Source of the DNA: Burkholderiales bacterium
GTDB taxonomy: Bacteria; Pseudomonadota; Gammaproteobacteria; Burkholderiales; SG8-41
Length of the DNA: 64,000 nt
Direction of reading: 5' to 3'
Assembly: GCA_022841375.1 (NCBI GenBank)
Contig: JALHRQ010000011.1
Coordinates: 1-64,000, forward strand
Shown here one piece after another: positions 1 to 9,151 of the stretch (position 1 is the first letter of the stretch; each line of letters begins with the position of its first letter). The notes below the pieces were generated by a model. That model made no database searches. It saw nothing but the letters and a program-made list of their open reading frames with translations, and was not told the DNA's origin. Both the position numbers and the translations under genes were made by a program.

Positions 1-181
1 CCCACATTAGCGCTTTCTGGCTCTCCGTGTAATGAATCCGTGGCCTTTGCTTCATATGCAACACTCCTTCTGCTTACGCAGTCTCTAGTGTGTTGCATCC
101 ACCGGTTGAATCCGCAGCCCACAGCGGCCGTTCATGTCCGGCAAAGAAAACCCCCACCGGATCAGGTTTGTGTGAAATCTG
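1..181. other. Left edge, no gene recognised
   Basis: This stretch precedes the 3' end of the first minus-strand gene. A 68-codon plus-strand frame crosses it, but its product shows no domain, it overlaps the lipoprotein gene antisense and it has no clear ribosome-binding site, so it is not called. Confidence 0.4.
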
Positions 182-547
182 CTAACGGCAGAAGTATTTC
201 GTCACCATGGAGTCATTGTTTATCTCGGTTCGCATGTAGCCATTAAAAACGACAAAAGCATCAATACAACCAGAAACTTTGTCGCGAACTCCGAATACCG
301 CAACCATCTCGTTGGTGCGATCTCCCGGAATACGCATGAGTATTGTTGGAGGACCGGCTGCAGCGATCAGACTGCGGTACGGCTGGTTTACCCATTCCAA
401 CTGCAGCAGCCTTTCGCGTTGCGTGCGTGGATACGCCGTAATCATCTCTTCGCGTTGCCCCCGGATCGATGAAGCACACCCCCCCAGCAGCAGTGCAGCC
501 ACGATAAAAAGATGAATTTCGGATCTGGAATTGATAATCGTTCCCAT
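182..547 (-). CDS. Small lipoprotein of unknown function
   Basis: Predicted 121-residue secreted lipoprotein. From the chosen ATG the N terminus has a short polar stretch, a hydrophobic segment (about residues 11-22) and a lipobox LGGC, so Cys24 should be the lipidated first residue of the mature protein. The mature part is polar and has two further cysteines (in SGCIDAF and at the C-terminal FCR) that could form a disulfide. A longer reading from 589 only adds 14 residues ahead of the signal and is less likely. No family is recognised and the function is unknown. It lies alone, convergent with nothing visible upstream in the window, so neighbours do not help. Confidence 0.6.
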   Translation of the reverse strand: MGTIINSRSEIHLFIVAALLLGGCASSIRGQREEMITAYPRTQRERLLQLEWVNQPYRSLIAAAGPPTILMRIPGDRTNEMVAVFGVRDKVSGCIDAFVVFNGYMRTEINNDSMVTKYFCR

Positions 548-683
548 GACACCAGCTTCCGAACAAGGAGATGCGACAGGTAGCTCCATTCAGCGCTTCA
601 TGCGCTTCTCTTATGCTACGACGATGCCGGTTGGTTGAGAAGCGCGCGTGCGAACAGTGCTTGGCCGATAGCGGACGTAATAA

Positions 684-1874
684 TTACCTCGTGCTCGCCG
701 CAACCACCTTGCCTCCGACCAGCTTTTCGACTTCGGCCTCGCCATAGCCGATCGACTTCAAAATCTCGCGCGTGTGTTCGCCCACCTGCGGAATGTCGAT
801 GCGCATACCGAAGCGCCGGCCGTCCATTTCGATCGGCAACACCGGCACCTTGGTTTTGACGCCGTTGTTCAGCGTCACCGGCGTCAGGCCGTGCGAGGCA
901 TTGAGGTGCGGATCCTCGAACAGATCCTCGGGTTTGGCGATCGGCGCGAACGGCAGGCCGAGTTTCTCGCAGCGGTCCATCAGCTCCTGCTTGCCCATCT
1001 TTGAAAAAATTTCGCTGACGATGGGCAGAATGCGCGGCCGCGCCTCGACACGCTGCGGATTGGTTTTCAGCGCGAGATCATTGAACAGTTCGGTCAGGCC
1101 GAAGGATTCGCAGAACACCTTCCACTGCGTATCGGTGACCACGCCGACGAATACCAGCTCACCTTCGCGCGTCTTGAAATTGTCGTATAGCGCCCAGGCA
1201 CGGATACGGTCGGGCATCGGCTTCACCGGCTGGCCCGTGGCAAACCCTTCGAGCATGTGCTGGCCCATCAGGAAGGCATTGTTTTCAAACAGTGCGCTCT
1301 GCACATACTGGCCTTCGCCCGTGGCATGGCGCTGGTTCAATGCGGCGAGTATCGCCACCGCTCCGAATACCCCGCCCATTACGTCGTTCACTGACGCGCC
1401 GGCACGCAAGGGGCCGAATCGGCCACCGGTCATGTAAGCCAGCCCACCCATCATCTGTACCACCTCATCAAGGCCGGTGCGGTGTTCGTACGGCCCGGGC
1501 AGAAAACCTTTCAGCGAGCAGTAAATGATTTTCGGATTCAGCTTCTTCAACGCTTCATAACCGAAACCCAGCTTGTCCATCGCGCCGGTGCGGAAGTTTT
1601 CAGTGAGCACATCGGCGCTGGCGATCAGCTTGAGCACCAGCTCGCGGCCTTGTTCCGACTTCAGATCCACCGCAATGCTTTTTTTATTGCGGTTGTACGT
1701 CGGGAAAAATCCTGCGCCCGAAGCGGTCAGCTTGCGCGTGTGGTCGCCGTCGAGCGGCTCGACCTTGATCACTTCAGCGCCGAGATCGGCCAGCACCAGC
1801 CCGCAGGTCGGGCCCATCACCACATGGCAGAACTCGATGACGCGGATGCCGGTGAGCGGGAGTTTTTTAGTCAT
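684..1874 (-). CDS. CaiB/BaiF family CoA-transferase (class III)
   Basis: Family III CoA-transferase, about 396 residues, the normal family length. These cytoplasmic enzymes move CoA between carboxylic acids. Family signatures visible are the N-terminal GIRVIEFCHVVMGPTCG, the LADLGAEVIKVEP segment, NRNKKSIAVDLK and the ENFRTGAMDKLG block; the family's catalytic Asp would lie in the GLDEVVQMMGG region. The first in-frame start (1937) lies inside a REP-like palindrome, so the ATG at 1874, preceded by GGAACA, is chosen. It lies downstream of an HMG-CoA lyase gene on the same strand, separated by the REP element. The pair suggests activation and cleavage of a branched or hydroxylated dicarboxylic acid as its CoA ester. 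The substrate is not known from sequence. Confidence 0.88.
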   Translation of the reverse strand: MTKKLPLTGIRVIEFCHVVMGPTCGLVLADLGAEVIKVEPLDGDHTRKLTASGAGFFPTYNRNKKSIAVDLKSEQGRELVLKLIASADVLTENFRTGAMDKLGFGYEALKKLNPKIIYCSLKGFLPGPYEHRTGLDEVVQMMGGLAYMTGGRFGPLRAGASVNDVMGGVFGAVAILAALNQRHATGEGQYVQSALFENNAFLMGQHMLEGFATGQPVKPMPDRIRAWALYDNFKTREGELVFVGVVTDTQWKVFCESFGLTELFNDLALKTNPQRVEARPRILPIVSEIFSKMGKQELMDRCEKLGLPFAPIAKPEDLFEDPHLNASHGLTPVTLNNGVKTKVPVLPIEMDGRRFGMRIDIPQVGEHTREILKSIGYGEAEVEKLVGGKVVAASTR

Positions 1875-1908
1875 GATTTGTTCCATTCCAGATTGATAGC
1901 GCCAGGCG

Positions 1909-1950
1909 GCCCCTCTCCCCAACCCTCTCCCCGTCAAACGGGGAGAGGGG
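1909..1950. repeat. REP-like palindrome, copy 1
   Basis: A perfect inverted repeat has 12-base arms CCCTCTCCCCGT and ACGGGGAGAGGG separated by CAA (arms 1923-1934 and 1938-1949). It is flanked at 1911-1922 by a further CCCTCTCCCCAA half unit. The same architecture in the opposite orientation occurs at 30911-30946, so this is a dispersed family member. It sits between the CoA-transferase and HMG-CoA lyase genes and could act as a transcript-stabilising or attenuating hairpin. Confidence 0.8.
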
Positions 1951-1963
1951 GACGAGCGGGCAA

Positions 1964-2905
1964 TTAGTGCGGGCGGGTTGCAGGTACAAAACCTTTGGTG
2001 ATGCCGGCCAGCGGCACATAACCGTACAGCGGCTCGCCGGGAATGCCCTCTTCAAGAATGCCGCGCATCGCCAGCAGCTGGTCCATGTTGATGCCGGTAC
2101 GCAGGCCCATCGATTCGAGCATGAACACCAGATCTTCAGTAACGATGTTGCCCGAAGCGCCCGGCGCGAACGGGCAGCCGCCGAGGCCGCCGAGAGAACT
2201 GTCGAATGTCGTCACACCGACGTCCAGCGCGGCGACCACATTGGCCAGTCCGAGGCCGCGCGTATTGTGCAGATGCGCGCCCGACAGTTTGTCGCCGATG
2301 GCCGCGCGCACTTTCTTGAACACGCGGCGGATCTGTTCCGGGTTGGCGTAACCGGTGGTGTCCGCCAGGCCGACCTCATCGCAACCCGCTTCGACCGAAG
2401 CCACGGCCATGCGCACGACTTCATCCTCGCTGACCGCACCTTCCAGCGTGCAGCCGAACACCGTGGACAGGCCGGATTCGATGATCGGGCGTTTTTCCTT
2501 CGGCAGGCTGTCGCGGAAGGCGCAGATTTTTTTCGCGCTGGCGATGGCCTCATCCGGCGTCATGCGCACATTGGCCAGGCTGTGCGCCTTCGACACCGAG
2601 ATCGTCAGCGTCAGTTTGTGTACGCCAGCCTCCATCGCGCCCTGCGCACCGCGGAAATTCGGCGCGAGCGCCGCAACATTCAATCCCGGGATCGTCAGTG
2701 CATGCGCAACGACTTCAGCGGCATCCGCCATCTGCGGAATCAGCTTCGGCGGCACGAAAGAACACACTTCAATTTCGCGCAAGCCTGCTGCCGCAGACGC
2801 GCTGATCCATTTCTTTTTGTATTCGGTCGTCATGAACACCTTGGTGTTCTGCAGACCGTCGCGCGGCCCTACTTCACTGATCAGAATATCGATGTCGCTG
2901 TTCAT
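1964..2905 (-). CDS. Hydroxymethylglutaryl-CoA lyase family protein
   Basis: A 313-residue DRE-TIM-metallolyase of the HMG-CoA lyase type, which cleaves 3-hydroxy-3-methylglutaryl-CoA or a related CoA ester to acetyl-CoA plus a keto acid. The N-terminal EVGPRDGLQN motif carries the catalytic Arg-Asp pair. AHLHNTRGLGLAN supplies metal-binding histidines, and GGLGGCPFAPGASGN contains the conserved G-C-P-F cysteine loop. The length matches bacterial lyases. The start is supported by AGGAGC about nine bases upstream. It is transcribed toward the CoA-transferase gene, which may form the CoA ester it cleaves. Leucine or methylglutarate-type catabolism fits, but without the rest of the leucine pathway nearby the exact substrate is uncertain. 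Confidence 0.9.
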   Translation of the reverse strand: MNSDIDILISEVGPRDGLQNTKVFMTTEYKKKWISASAAAGLREIEVCSFVPPKLIPQMADAAEVVAHALTIPGLNVAALAPNFRGAQGAMEAGVHKLTLTISVSKAHSLANVRMTPDEAIASAKKICAFRDSLPKEKRPIIESGLSTVFGCTLEGAVSEDEVVRMAVASVEAGCDEVGLADTTGYANPEQIRRVFKKVRAAIGDKLSGAHLHNTRGLGLANVVAALDVGVTTFDSSLGGLGGCPFAPGASGNIVTEDLVFMLESMGLRTGINMDQLLAMRGILEEGIPGEPLYGYVPLAGITKGFVPATRPH

Positions 2906-2969
2906 AACCGCTGCTCCTGGAAAGTCCGCATCGGGACCATCGTATAAATAATTGATTTAATTGACTATT

Positions 2970-4550
2970 TTATGCGAAGCGTTTGAAACCGAAATCCGGA
3001 TCGGTTGCTACGGCATCGAGCAGTTCGACCTCCCACTTCAGATAGTCGAGCATCGCCTGCTCGACATTTTCCTTGCGGTCCAGCGCACGATAGCTCAAAT
3101 CCTCGGCGGCGCCGGTCATGCGTTCATCACCAAGCTCGATCGCGCCGCCCGCAACTTTCCATGCCGCATTGCCACCAGTCAGTACTTTGACCGGCGTCGA
3201 CGTCAGTGCAGCCGCATCCGTCGCCGCCAGCCGCGCCAGCGCTTCTTCGGCACCGGTAAACACCAGCAATGGTGTCGCCGGCACTTTCGGCAACTGCGCC
3301 GCCAGCCGCGAACGGATGGCGTGCCAGGCGCCGGGAATATGGCCTTCGCGATATTGCAGGCTGGTGGCGAAATCAACCACCTGTAACTTGCCGCCGGTCA
3401 GCAAGGTTTTCAACTCCGCAACGGTGACTGAAGCTGAACAAGGCTTGGCACCTTCAAGCAAAATCTGCGGCGACGCACCGCGCTCGTTCTGCCCGTCGCT
3501 GGCATGGACATACACCTCGTCGTGCCCCATTTGTACCAGCCACGCCGCCGTCATCGTCGCGCGAATGCCGTCGTTGTCGCATAACACGATGATCGACGGA
3601 CGCACGGCAATGAAGGTATCCGTCGCCTGCACCAGCTGCCCGCCCGGGGCAGACTGCGCGCCCGGCACATGGCCTTGCTCGAATTCCTCGGGATTGCGCA
3701 CATCCAGCAGATACAAGGTGCGCGTCGCATCGGCGCGCAACTGCTGCAGCCGTGCGGCGTCGATGCGACGAATGCCGAAGCGCTGCGCCACCCGCTGCGC
3801 CGCCTTCTGCGACCACGCCAGCCCGCTTTTTGACGGCAGCGGAACCGCTTCCGTGCGACCGTGATTCAACTGGAACCCGGCCAGCTTCCAGCCCTGGGTG
3901 CCGTCTTTCAGCGCATACACCGGATTCGGAAACCCGGCGTTGATCAGCACCTGCGCGCCGATGATGCTGCGCGTGCGACCGCCGCAGTTGACGACCACGG
4001 TGGTGTCCGGCGAACGCACGAATTCCGGCATGCGGTACGGCAGTTCTGCGCTGGGGCAGTCGTAGGCACCGGGAATGCTGTTGCGATTGAATTCCGCCAG
4101 CGGCCGGCTGTCGACCACCACCATATCCTTGCCGAATTTAATCCACTCATTGAGTTCGCTCGCGGTGACTTCGCGCGGCGCATCTTCATGCTGGATGTAT
4201 TCGCCGAAAGCCTTGCTCGGCAAATAGACACCCGTATACAGACACCCGCCGATCGCTTTCCACGCCGGCGCGCCGCCCTCCAGAACACTGACATCGGTGT
4301 ACCCGCCGGCGTACAACTTGCGCGCCGCCAGTTCAGCCAACCCTTCGCCACCGTCACAGACCACGGTGCGCGTCGCCAGCCGTGGCACCAGCGCACCCAC
4401 GCGCAGTTCCAGCACACTCAGAGGAATGTTCGACACACGCAGCAGATGACCATCGCGCGAATAAACCCCCTCCTCACGCACGTCGATGACGGACAGTTCA
4501 TGGCCATCGTCATAGCGTTGCCGCAATTGCAGGGCATTGATTTTGTTCAT
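2970..4550 (-). CDS. Four-domain rhodanese (sulfurtransferase) protein
   Basis: A 526-residue cytoplasmic protein (no signal peptide) built from four rhodanese homology domains at roughly residues 1-105, 125-228, 260-355 and 375-475, plus a short helical tail. The first three carry a cysteine at the active-site position: Cys65 (VVCDGGEG), Cys189 (VVNCGGRTR) and Cys324 (VLCDNDGIR). In the fourth the equivalent loop reads LLVFTGAEEA and has no cysteine, so that domain is probably structural or regulatory. Only the second loop resembles the canonical CxxGxR. Such proteins transfer sulfane sulfur from thiosulfate or persulfides to thiol acceptors. It lies 55 bases downstream of dinB on the same strand. 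Confidence 0.87.
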   Translation of the reverse strand: MNKINALQLRQRYDDGHELSVIDVREEGVYSRDGHLLRVSNIPLSVLELRVGALVPRLATRTVVCDGGEGLAELAARKLYAGGYTDVSVLEGGAPAWKAIGGCLYTGVYLPSKAFGEYIQHEDAPREVTASELNEWIKFGKDMVVVDSRPLAEFNRNSIPGAYDCPSAELPYRMPEFVRSPDTTVVVNCGGRTRSIIGAQVLINAGFPNPVYALKDGTQGWKLAGFQLNHGRTEAVPLPSKSGLAWSQKAAQRVAQRFGIRRIDAARLQQLRADATRTLYLLDVRNPEEFEQGHVPGAQSAPGGQLVQATDTFIAVRPSIIVLCDNDGIRATMTAAWLVQMGHDEVYVHASDGQNERGASPQILLEGAKPCSASVTVAELKTLLTGGKLQVVDFATSLQYREGHIPGAWHAIRSRLAAQLPKVPATPLLVFTGAEEALARLAATDAAALTSTPVKVLTGGNAAWKVAGGAIELGDERMTGAAEDLSYRALDRKENVEQAMLDYLKWEVELLDAVATDPDFGFKRFA

Positions 4551-4605
4551 GTCTTTTTTGACTCCGGAAAGAATGCCGCAGAATTATCGCCGGTTACGCA
4601 CGTCA

Positions 4606-5793
4606 TCAGTCGAACAGTGACATCCAATGGACTTCTACCCCTGTGCCGGGCTTCGACAACGCACCGACCCGCACGCCCAACAGGCGAATGCGCCGGTCCA
4701 GCGGCACCCGCTTCAGGCATTCGCCCGCCGCACGGCGGATTACTTTTGCATCCTGCGTGGGCGCATCAATGGTCAGATCGCGCGTCACCGTATGAAAATT
4801 GTCGTAACGGATTTTCAGGCCGATGGTCTTGCCGGCGTAACCCTTGCGCTCCAAGTCACCGGCGACGCGCACACAGAGGTCGGTGAATATTTTTGTCAGC
4901 CGCGCTTTGTCGCGCACCGGATGCAGGTCGTCCTCAAACGTGGTCTCGCGGCTGATCGACTTCGGCTCACTCCAGGTCACCACCGGCCGCTCATCGCGTC
5001 CGTGCGCCGCTTCATGCATCCACGCACCATAGCTGCGGCCGAAGTGTTCGATCAGCCAGCCGGCTTCTTTCTGCGCCAGTTCGCCGATGGTTCGGATGCC
5101 CAGTTGCTCCAGCTTGATATTCGCCTTGGGGCCGATGCCGTTGATCTTGCGCACCGCCAGCGGCCACACCACGCTGCGAATATCGTCGGGCCGGACCACG
5201 CTGACACCGCCGGGCTTGTGCAGTTCAGAGGCAATTTTTGACAACAGCTTGTTGGGCGTGATGCCGACCGAACACGACAGACCGGTGACTTCGCGCACCG
5301 AACGCTGGATGTCGGTGGCAATGGCCCGCGCCCTTGCCCACGGATCGGGTGCGCCTTCAGCGGCATGGGCGGCCACCAGTTCAGTCAGATCAATATAGAT
5401 TTCATCAATGCCGCGGTCCTCGACCTGGGGCGCGATCGCCCGCACGGCGTCCTTGAACATCCGCGAATACTTGCGATAGGCATCGAAATCCGCCGGCAGC
5501 AGCACCGCATCCGGTGCCAGCTTCGCCGCCTTCATCAGCCCCATCGCCGAAAAAACGCCCAGCGCGCGGGCTTCGTACGTCGAGGTGGTCACCACGCCAC
5601 GGCCGGTATATCCGCGCAGCGTGGTGAACGCCGCATCCGCCGGGTCATTCTGCGCGATGCGGCGCCGACCGCCCACCACCACCGGCAGGCCGCGCAGTTG
5701 CGGATAACGCAGCAACTCGACTGACGCATAAAACGCGTCCATGTCGAGATGGGCGATATAACGCGATGGGCGGATTTGCGGTGCGGATTCCAT
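4606..5793 (-). CDS. dinB: DNA polymerase IV (Y-family)
   Basis: Translesion DNA polymerase of the Y family, 395 residues, slightly longer than the roughly 350 of E. coli DinB. The N-terminal HLDMDAFYASVE carries the first catalytic aspartates, and RGIDEIYIDLTEL is the second acidic motif (S-x-DEAYLD in most homologues). A helix-hairpin-helix region is visible around KINGIGPKANIKLEQLG, and SVGITPNKLLSKIAS is a family signature. The C-terminal little-finger domain is complete. The first ATG is used; the ribosome-binding site is weak. No LexA box was recognised upstream. It is divergent from the substrate-binding-protein gene at 5889. Confidence 0.92.
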   Translation of the reverse strand: MESAPQIRPSRYIAHLDMDAFYASVELLRYPQLRGLPVVVGGRRRIAQNDPADAAFTTLRGYTGRGVVTTSTYEARALGVFSAMGLMKAAKLAPDAVLLPADFDAYRKYSRMFKDAVRAIAPQVEDRGIDEIYIDLTELVAAHAAEGAPDPWARARAIATDIQRSVREVTGLSCSVGITPNKLLSKIASELHKPGGVSVVRPDDIRSVVWPLAVRKINGIGPKANIKLEQLGIRTIGELAQKEAGWLIEHFGRSYGAWMHEAAHGRDERPVVTWSEPKSISRETTFEDDLHPVRDKARLTKIFTDLCVRVAGDLERKGYAGKTIGLKIRYDNFHTVTRDLTIDAPTQDAKVIRRAAGECLKRVPLDRRIRLLGVRVGALSKPGTGVEVHWMSLFD

Positions 5794-5888
5794 ATTGCAG
5801 TCGCAATGATTCTAACCGCGGATGACAAGCGCATACGGTTCAGTGTCTAATCCTTCGTTCCGCAACCGTCACCGACAGGATTTTCGCC

Positions 5889-6623
5889 ATGACCGAAGTC
5901 ACCGCCGCCCTCCGCTCCGAATTCGCCCCGACCGGCACACTGCGCGTGGGCCTCAATATGAGCAACTTTCTGCTCACCCGCACCGACGCCGCCACCGGCA
6001 AACCGCTGGGTGTCGCGCATGACCTCGGTCAGGAACTGGCGCGCCGTCTCGGCCTGCCGGTGCAGTTCGTGCCGCACCCGAATCCGGGCGCGCTGGCAGA
6101 CGCCGCCAACAAGAACATCTGGGATGTCGGCTTCCTCGGTGCCGAACCGCAACGCGCCAATGAAATCGATTTCACTGCCGCCTATGTCGAAATCGAATCG
6201 ACCTATCTGGTGCCGGCCGGCTCGGCGCTGAAACACGCCGACGAGGTCGACAGCAAGGGGATCCGCATCATCGTGCCGGCAAAAGCCGCTTACGAACTCT
6301 ACCTGTCCCGCACCATCAAGAATGCTGAACTGATCAAGGAAGCTGGCGCCGACGCCTCGTTCAAACGCTTCGTCGATGAAAAATTCGATGCGCTCGCCGG
6401 TCTGAAGCCGCGGTTGATTTCCGATCAGGCCAAACTGCCGGGTTCGGTGATTGTTCAAGGCAGCTTCACCGCCGTGCAGCAGGCTGCCGGTGTGCCCAAG
6501 GGCCGCGCCAATGCCGCAAAATATCTGTCGGCTTTCATCGAAGACGTCAAAGCGTCGGGAGTAGTGGCCAAGGCCATCAAGGACAACAACGTCGTCGGAT
6601 TGACCATCGCGGCGAAAGCCTGA
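5889..6623 (+). CDS. Family 3 solute-binding-like protein without signal peptide
   Basis: A 244-residue protein with the fold pattern of amino-acid-type ABC solute-binding proteins. It has LRVGLNMSNFLL near the start, then GVAHDLGQELARRLGLPVQF, the WDVGFLGAEPQRANEIDFT block typical of the family, and a C-terminal lobe. It starts MTEVTAALRSEF with no hydrophobic signal sequence, and no upstream extension in frame supplies one. No ABC permease or ATPase gene lies nearby. The next gene (34 bases downstream, same strand) is an AraC regulator. It may be a cytosolic ligand-binding protein or sensor rather than a transport component. That role is inference. Confidence 0.75.
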   Translation: MTEVTAALRSEFAPTGTLRVGLNMSNFLLTRTDAATGKPLGVAHDLGQELARRLGLPVQFVPHPNPGALADAANKNIWDVGFLGAEPQRANEIDFTAAYVEIESTYLVPAGSALKHADEVDSKGIRIIVPAKAAYELYLSRTIKNAELIKEAGADASFKRFVDEKFDALAGLKPRLISDQAKLPGSVIVQGSFTAVQQAAGVPKGRANAAKYLSAFIEDVKASGVVAKAIKDNNVVGLTIAAKA

Positions 6624-6657
6624 CGGCCGGGAAGCTGAACCGGGCAGCACACTCAAA

Positions 6658-7560
6658 ATGGCGCGGACGATCAAGACTTATCTGACGGCCGAACGCGCCA
6701 CGCATGGCGACTTCTGGATCCGTAACGAAACCCGCAAGCCGTTCGTCGAACACGCACACCGGCATGAATTCTTTCAGATCCAGTTCAACCTTGAGGGCCG
6801 CACCCGGCACTACATCGGCAGCACGGAACGCTGGCTGAAACCGGGATCGCTAGCGTTTGTGCTGCCCTACCGCGTGCATCTGGGCGGCAAACCCGGGGGC
6901 TCGCATTTCTACGTCATCAACTTCCAGCAGGACTTCCTGTTTTCGGAACTGAAGGTCGACCCGCTGGAGCTGGAAAATGTGCCGATCGCACAGGCACCGA
7001 TGCTGGCACCCTTCCTGTTCCAGGATGCAATGGATTTCGTGCTGCAGGGCGCCGACCTGACGATGGCACAGGACGCCTGCGCCAAGATGATGGGCGAACA
7101 CCACCGGCGCCAGCTTTTTTCCCGGGACATCATCCGCGCCAACCTGATGCTGCTGATCAGCACGGTATGCGAGCGCTACGCCAAACCGCTGGTCCTCGCA
7201 GATGGACATGCCTGGCAACGGCACCACACCCAGACCCTGGCGCGCGTGATGCGTTACGTCCGGGAAAATCTTGCCGGACGCATTACGCTCGCCGAAGCCG
7301 CGTGCGCGGCCAGCCTGTCGCCGAATTACCTGACGAATCTGCTCAAACAGGAAACCGGCAAGACCTTCACCAGCCTGGTGACCTCCCGGCGCATGGAAAA
7401 AGCGCGCGAACTGCTCACTCACACGACGCTGCGGGTATCGGAAATCGCTGATGCGACGGGCTTCGAGGACGAAGCCTATTTCGCGCGCCGGTTTCGCCAA
7501 TATTTCCGCGTCTCACCTCTCGCCTATCGCGGCCAGGAAGCGCCTGCTGCATTGCGATGA
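6658..7560 (+). CDS. AraC family transcriptional regulator
   Basis: A 300-residue regulator with an N-terminal cupin-like ligand domain (histidine-containing EHAHRHEFFQIQFNLEG, about residues 25-45) and a C-terminal pair of helix-turn-helix motifs. The first HTH is around ITLAEAACAASLSPNYLTNL and the second around LRVSEIADATGFEDEAYFA, ending in the family signature ARRFRQYFRVSPLAYR. It follows the signal-less binding protein by 34 bases and probably shares its transcript. Plausible targets are that gene or the sulfur-type operon that starts downstream at 7697, but no operator can be assigned. Confidence 0.9.
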   Translation: MARTIKTYLTAERATHGDFWIRNETRKPFVEHAHRHEFFQIQFNLEGRTRHYIGSTERWLKPGSLAFVLPYRVHLGGKPGGSHFYVINFQQDFLFSELKVDPLELENVPIAQAPMLAPFLFQDAMDFVLQGADLTMAQDACAKMMGEHHRRQLFSRDIIRANLMLLISTVCERYAKPLVLADGHAWQRHHTQTLARVMRYVRENLAGRITLAEAACAASLSPNYLTNLLKQETGKTFTSLVTSRRMEKARELLTHTTLRVSEIADATGFEDEAYFARRFRQYFRVSPLAYRGQEAPAALR

Positions 7561-7696
7561 TGGAATTCTCCAACTAAATCCCGGTTTATTCCTTGCGGCG
7601 TATGGCAGCCGGGCCGTAGCCTCGTCCGGTTCGCCGTTCTGTGACCCGCTCTGTTACCGGGACTTGCGGCGCAAAACTCCGGGAATTCGGCACTTC

Positions 7697-8107
7697 ATGG
7701 CCATCAAGGCAAATATCGTCATGCTGTCCGGCACGCAACTGCTGGGTACCGCACGCAGCCGCACCGTCGTCACCGACCGTCCGCTGGATGAGGGCGGCAC
7801 CGACGCGGGCTTCACTTCGGGTGAAATGCTGCTGCTGGCCATCGGGTCGTGCGCATCGGGCAGCCTGCGCCGGCATTTCACTGAACAGGGCACGCCGTGC
7901 CGCAGCCTCAGCGTCGATGTCCGTTTCGACGCCCCCGTCGCACCGGGTCGGCGCGACCGCATCGTCATCGACGTGACTGTGGACGATAAGCTGTGCGCCA
8001 ACCGTGAGCGCATCAGGAATGCGGCCCTGTCGGGCGGCGTGACCAGCCGCATCGCGGCGGGATCGGACCTGGACATCAGAATCAACGGCGAACCATGCGC
8101 CGGATAG
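7697..8107 (+). CDS. OsmC family protein
   Basis: A 136-residue protein resembling OsmC/Ohr-type thiol peroxidases, which detoxify organic hydroperoxides. It has the FTSGEMLLLAIGSCASGSL segment with the conserved cysteine at the start of the central helix. A second cysteine lies at the far C terminus (GEPCAG), unlike the usual internal second cysteine, so peroxidase activity is uncertain. A longer frame begins at 7451 inside the AraC gene, but the ATG at 7697 gives the expected length. It is the first gene of a likely operon with a Bug-type binding protein, a cupin and a rhodanese, which points to organosulfur or thiol chemistry. Confidence 0.7.
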   Translation: MAIKANIVMLSGTQLLGTARSRTVVTDRPLDEGGTDAGFTSGEMLLLAIGSCASGSLRRHFTEQGTPCRSLSVDVRFDAPVAPGRRDRIVIDVTVDDKLCANRERIRNAALSGGVTSRIAAGSDLDIRINGEPCAG

Positions 8108-8147
8108 TGTGTGACGACATAAAAACAAACATCCACTGGAGGAGCAC

Positions 8148-9131
8148 ATGAGCGCAGTCCGGAACAAAGCAATACTCGGGGTATTCATTGCGCTGGCGGC
8201 AGCGCCGGCATGGTCACAGAGCAGCACGGCCGCGGCTTTTCCCACGAAACCCATCCGCTTGGTTGTGCCGACGGCACCGGGCGGCGGCGTGGACACCATG
8301 GCGCGACTGGTCGGACAAGCCCTCACCACGGCCTGGGGTCAACAAGTCATTGTCGACAACCGCGGCGGCGCATCCGGCATCATCGGCGCCGAAATCGTCG
8401 CCCGCGCGCCGGCGGATGGACACACTCTGCTGGTCACACCGACCACCTTCAGCAGCAACGTCAGCCTGTTCAAAAAGCTGCCCTATGATTCGCGCCGCGA
8501 TTTCATTCCTGTGACCCTGATCTCGAAGGAACCGAACATCATGACGGTGCATCCTTCACTGCCGGCCAAAACCGTCAGTGAGTTCGTCACCCTTGCCAAG
8601 CACAAGCCTGGAGAAATCGCCTTCGGCTTCGGCGGAGTCGGTAGCACAGCAAGCCTCACTGGAGAATTGTTCCGGATGAGAACCGGCATCACGCTAACCG
8701 GCGTTTCCTTCAAGGGAAACGGACCGGCAGTCACGGCACTGAGCGGCGGCGAAGTGCAGTTGATGTTCGTCGGCCTGCCGCCGACGCTGCCAATGATCAA
8801 GGCCGGCCGTCTGAAGCCGCTGGCCGTCACTTCGCAGGAACGCTCGCCGATACTGCCGCAAGTTCCGACCATGGCTGAAGCAGGCGTTGCCGATTTTGAT
8901 GTCACCAACTGGGTTGGCGTGATGTCACCGGCCGGCACACCGGGATCCGTAGTGCAGAAAATCAACACCGAACTGGCTAAAATCCTGGCCAGCCCGGCCA
9001 TGAAAGAGCGCTTCCAGTTTCACGGGATTACGCCCAACGGCAGCACGCCGGAAGAATTCAGGAAATTCCTGGATGCCGAAATCGAACGCTGGGGCCAGGT
9101 CGTCAAGGCCGCCGGACTGCAGGCTAATTAA
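8148..9131 (+). CDS. Bug/TctC-type TTT solute-binding protein 1
   Basis: A 327-residue periplasmic solute-binding protein of the Bug family (TctC of the tripartite tricarboxylate transporter). A signal peptide occupies about residues 1-26 with the cleavage-like APAWSQ. The mature protein begins with the family motif [19 protein letters not shown], followed by [18 protein letters not shown] and [10 protein letters not shown], the two loops that bind the carboxylate. The ATG is set by a strong GGAGGA. No TctA or TctB gene lies in the window, so it is an orphan. Its operon partners (OsmC-like, thiol-dioxygenase-like, rhodanese) suggest a sulfur-containing carboxylate as ligand, which is inference. 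Confidence 0.93.
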   Translation: MSAVRNKAILGVFIALAAAPAWSQSSTAAAFPTKPIRLVVPTAPGGGVDTMARLVGQALTTAWGQQVIVDNRGGASGIIGAEIVARAPADGHTLLVTPTTFSSNVSLFKKLPYDSRRDFIPVTLISKEPNIMTVHPSLPAKTVSEFVTLAKHKPGEIAFGFGGVGSTASLTGELFRMRTGITLTGVSFKGNGPAVTALSGGEVQLMFVGLPPTLPMIKAGRLKPLAVTSQERSPILPQVPTMAEAGVADFDVTNWVGVMSPAGTPGSVVQKINTELAKILASPAMKERFQFHGITPNGSTPEEFRKFLDAEIERWGQVVKAAGLQAN

Positions 9132-9151
9132 CCGACAAGCGAGACACGCAC

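Noticed and set aside
40-246. Plus-strand 68-codon frame at the left edge
   Set aside because: It has no ribosome-binding site or recognisable domain and overlaps the lipoprotein gene antisense.
1967-2947. Long plus-strand frames opposite minus-strand genes (for example 1967-2947, 3861-4886, 44927-46402)
   Set aside because: They are antisense shadows of clear genes, common in GC-rich DNA, with low-complexity His/Arg/Ala-rich products and no family signatures.
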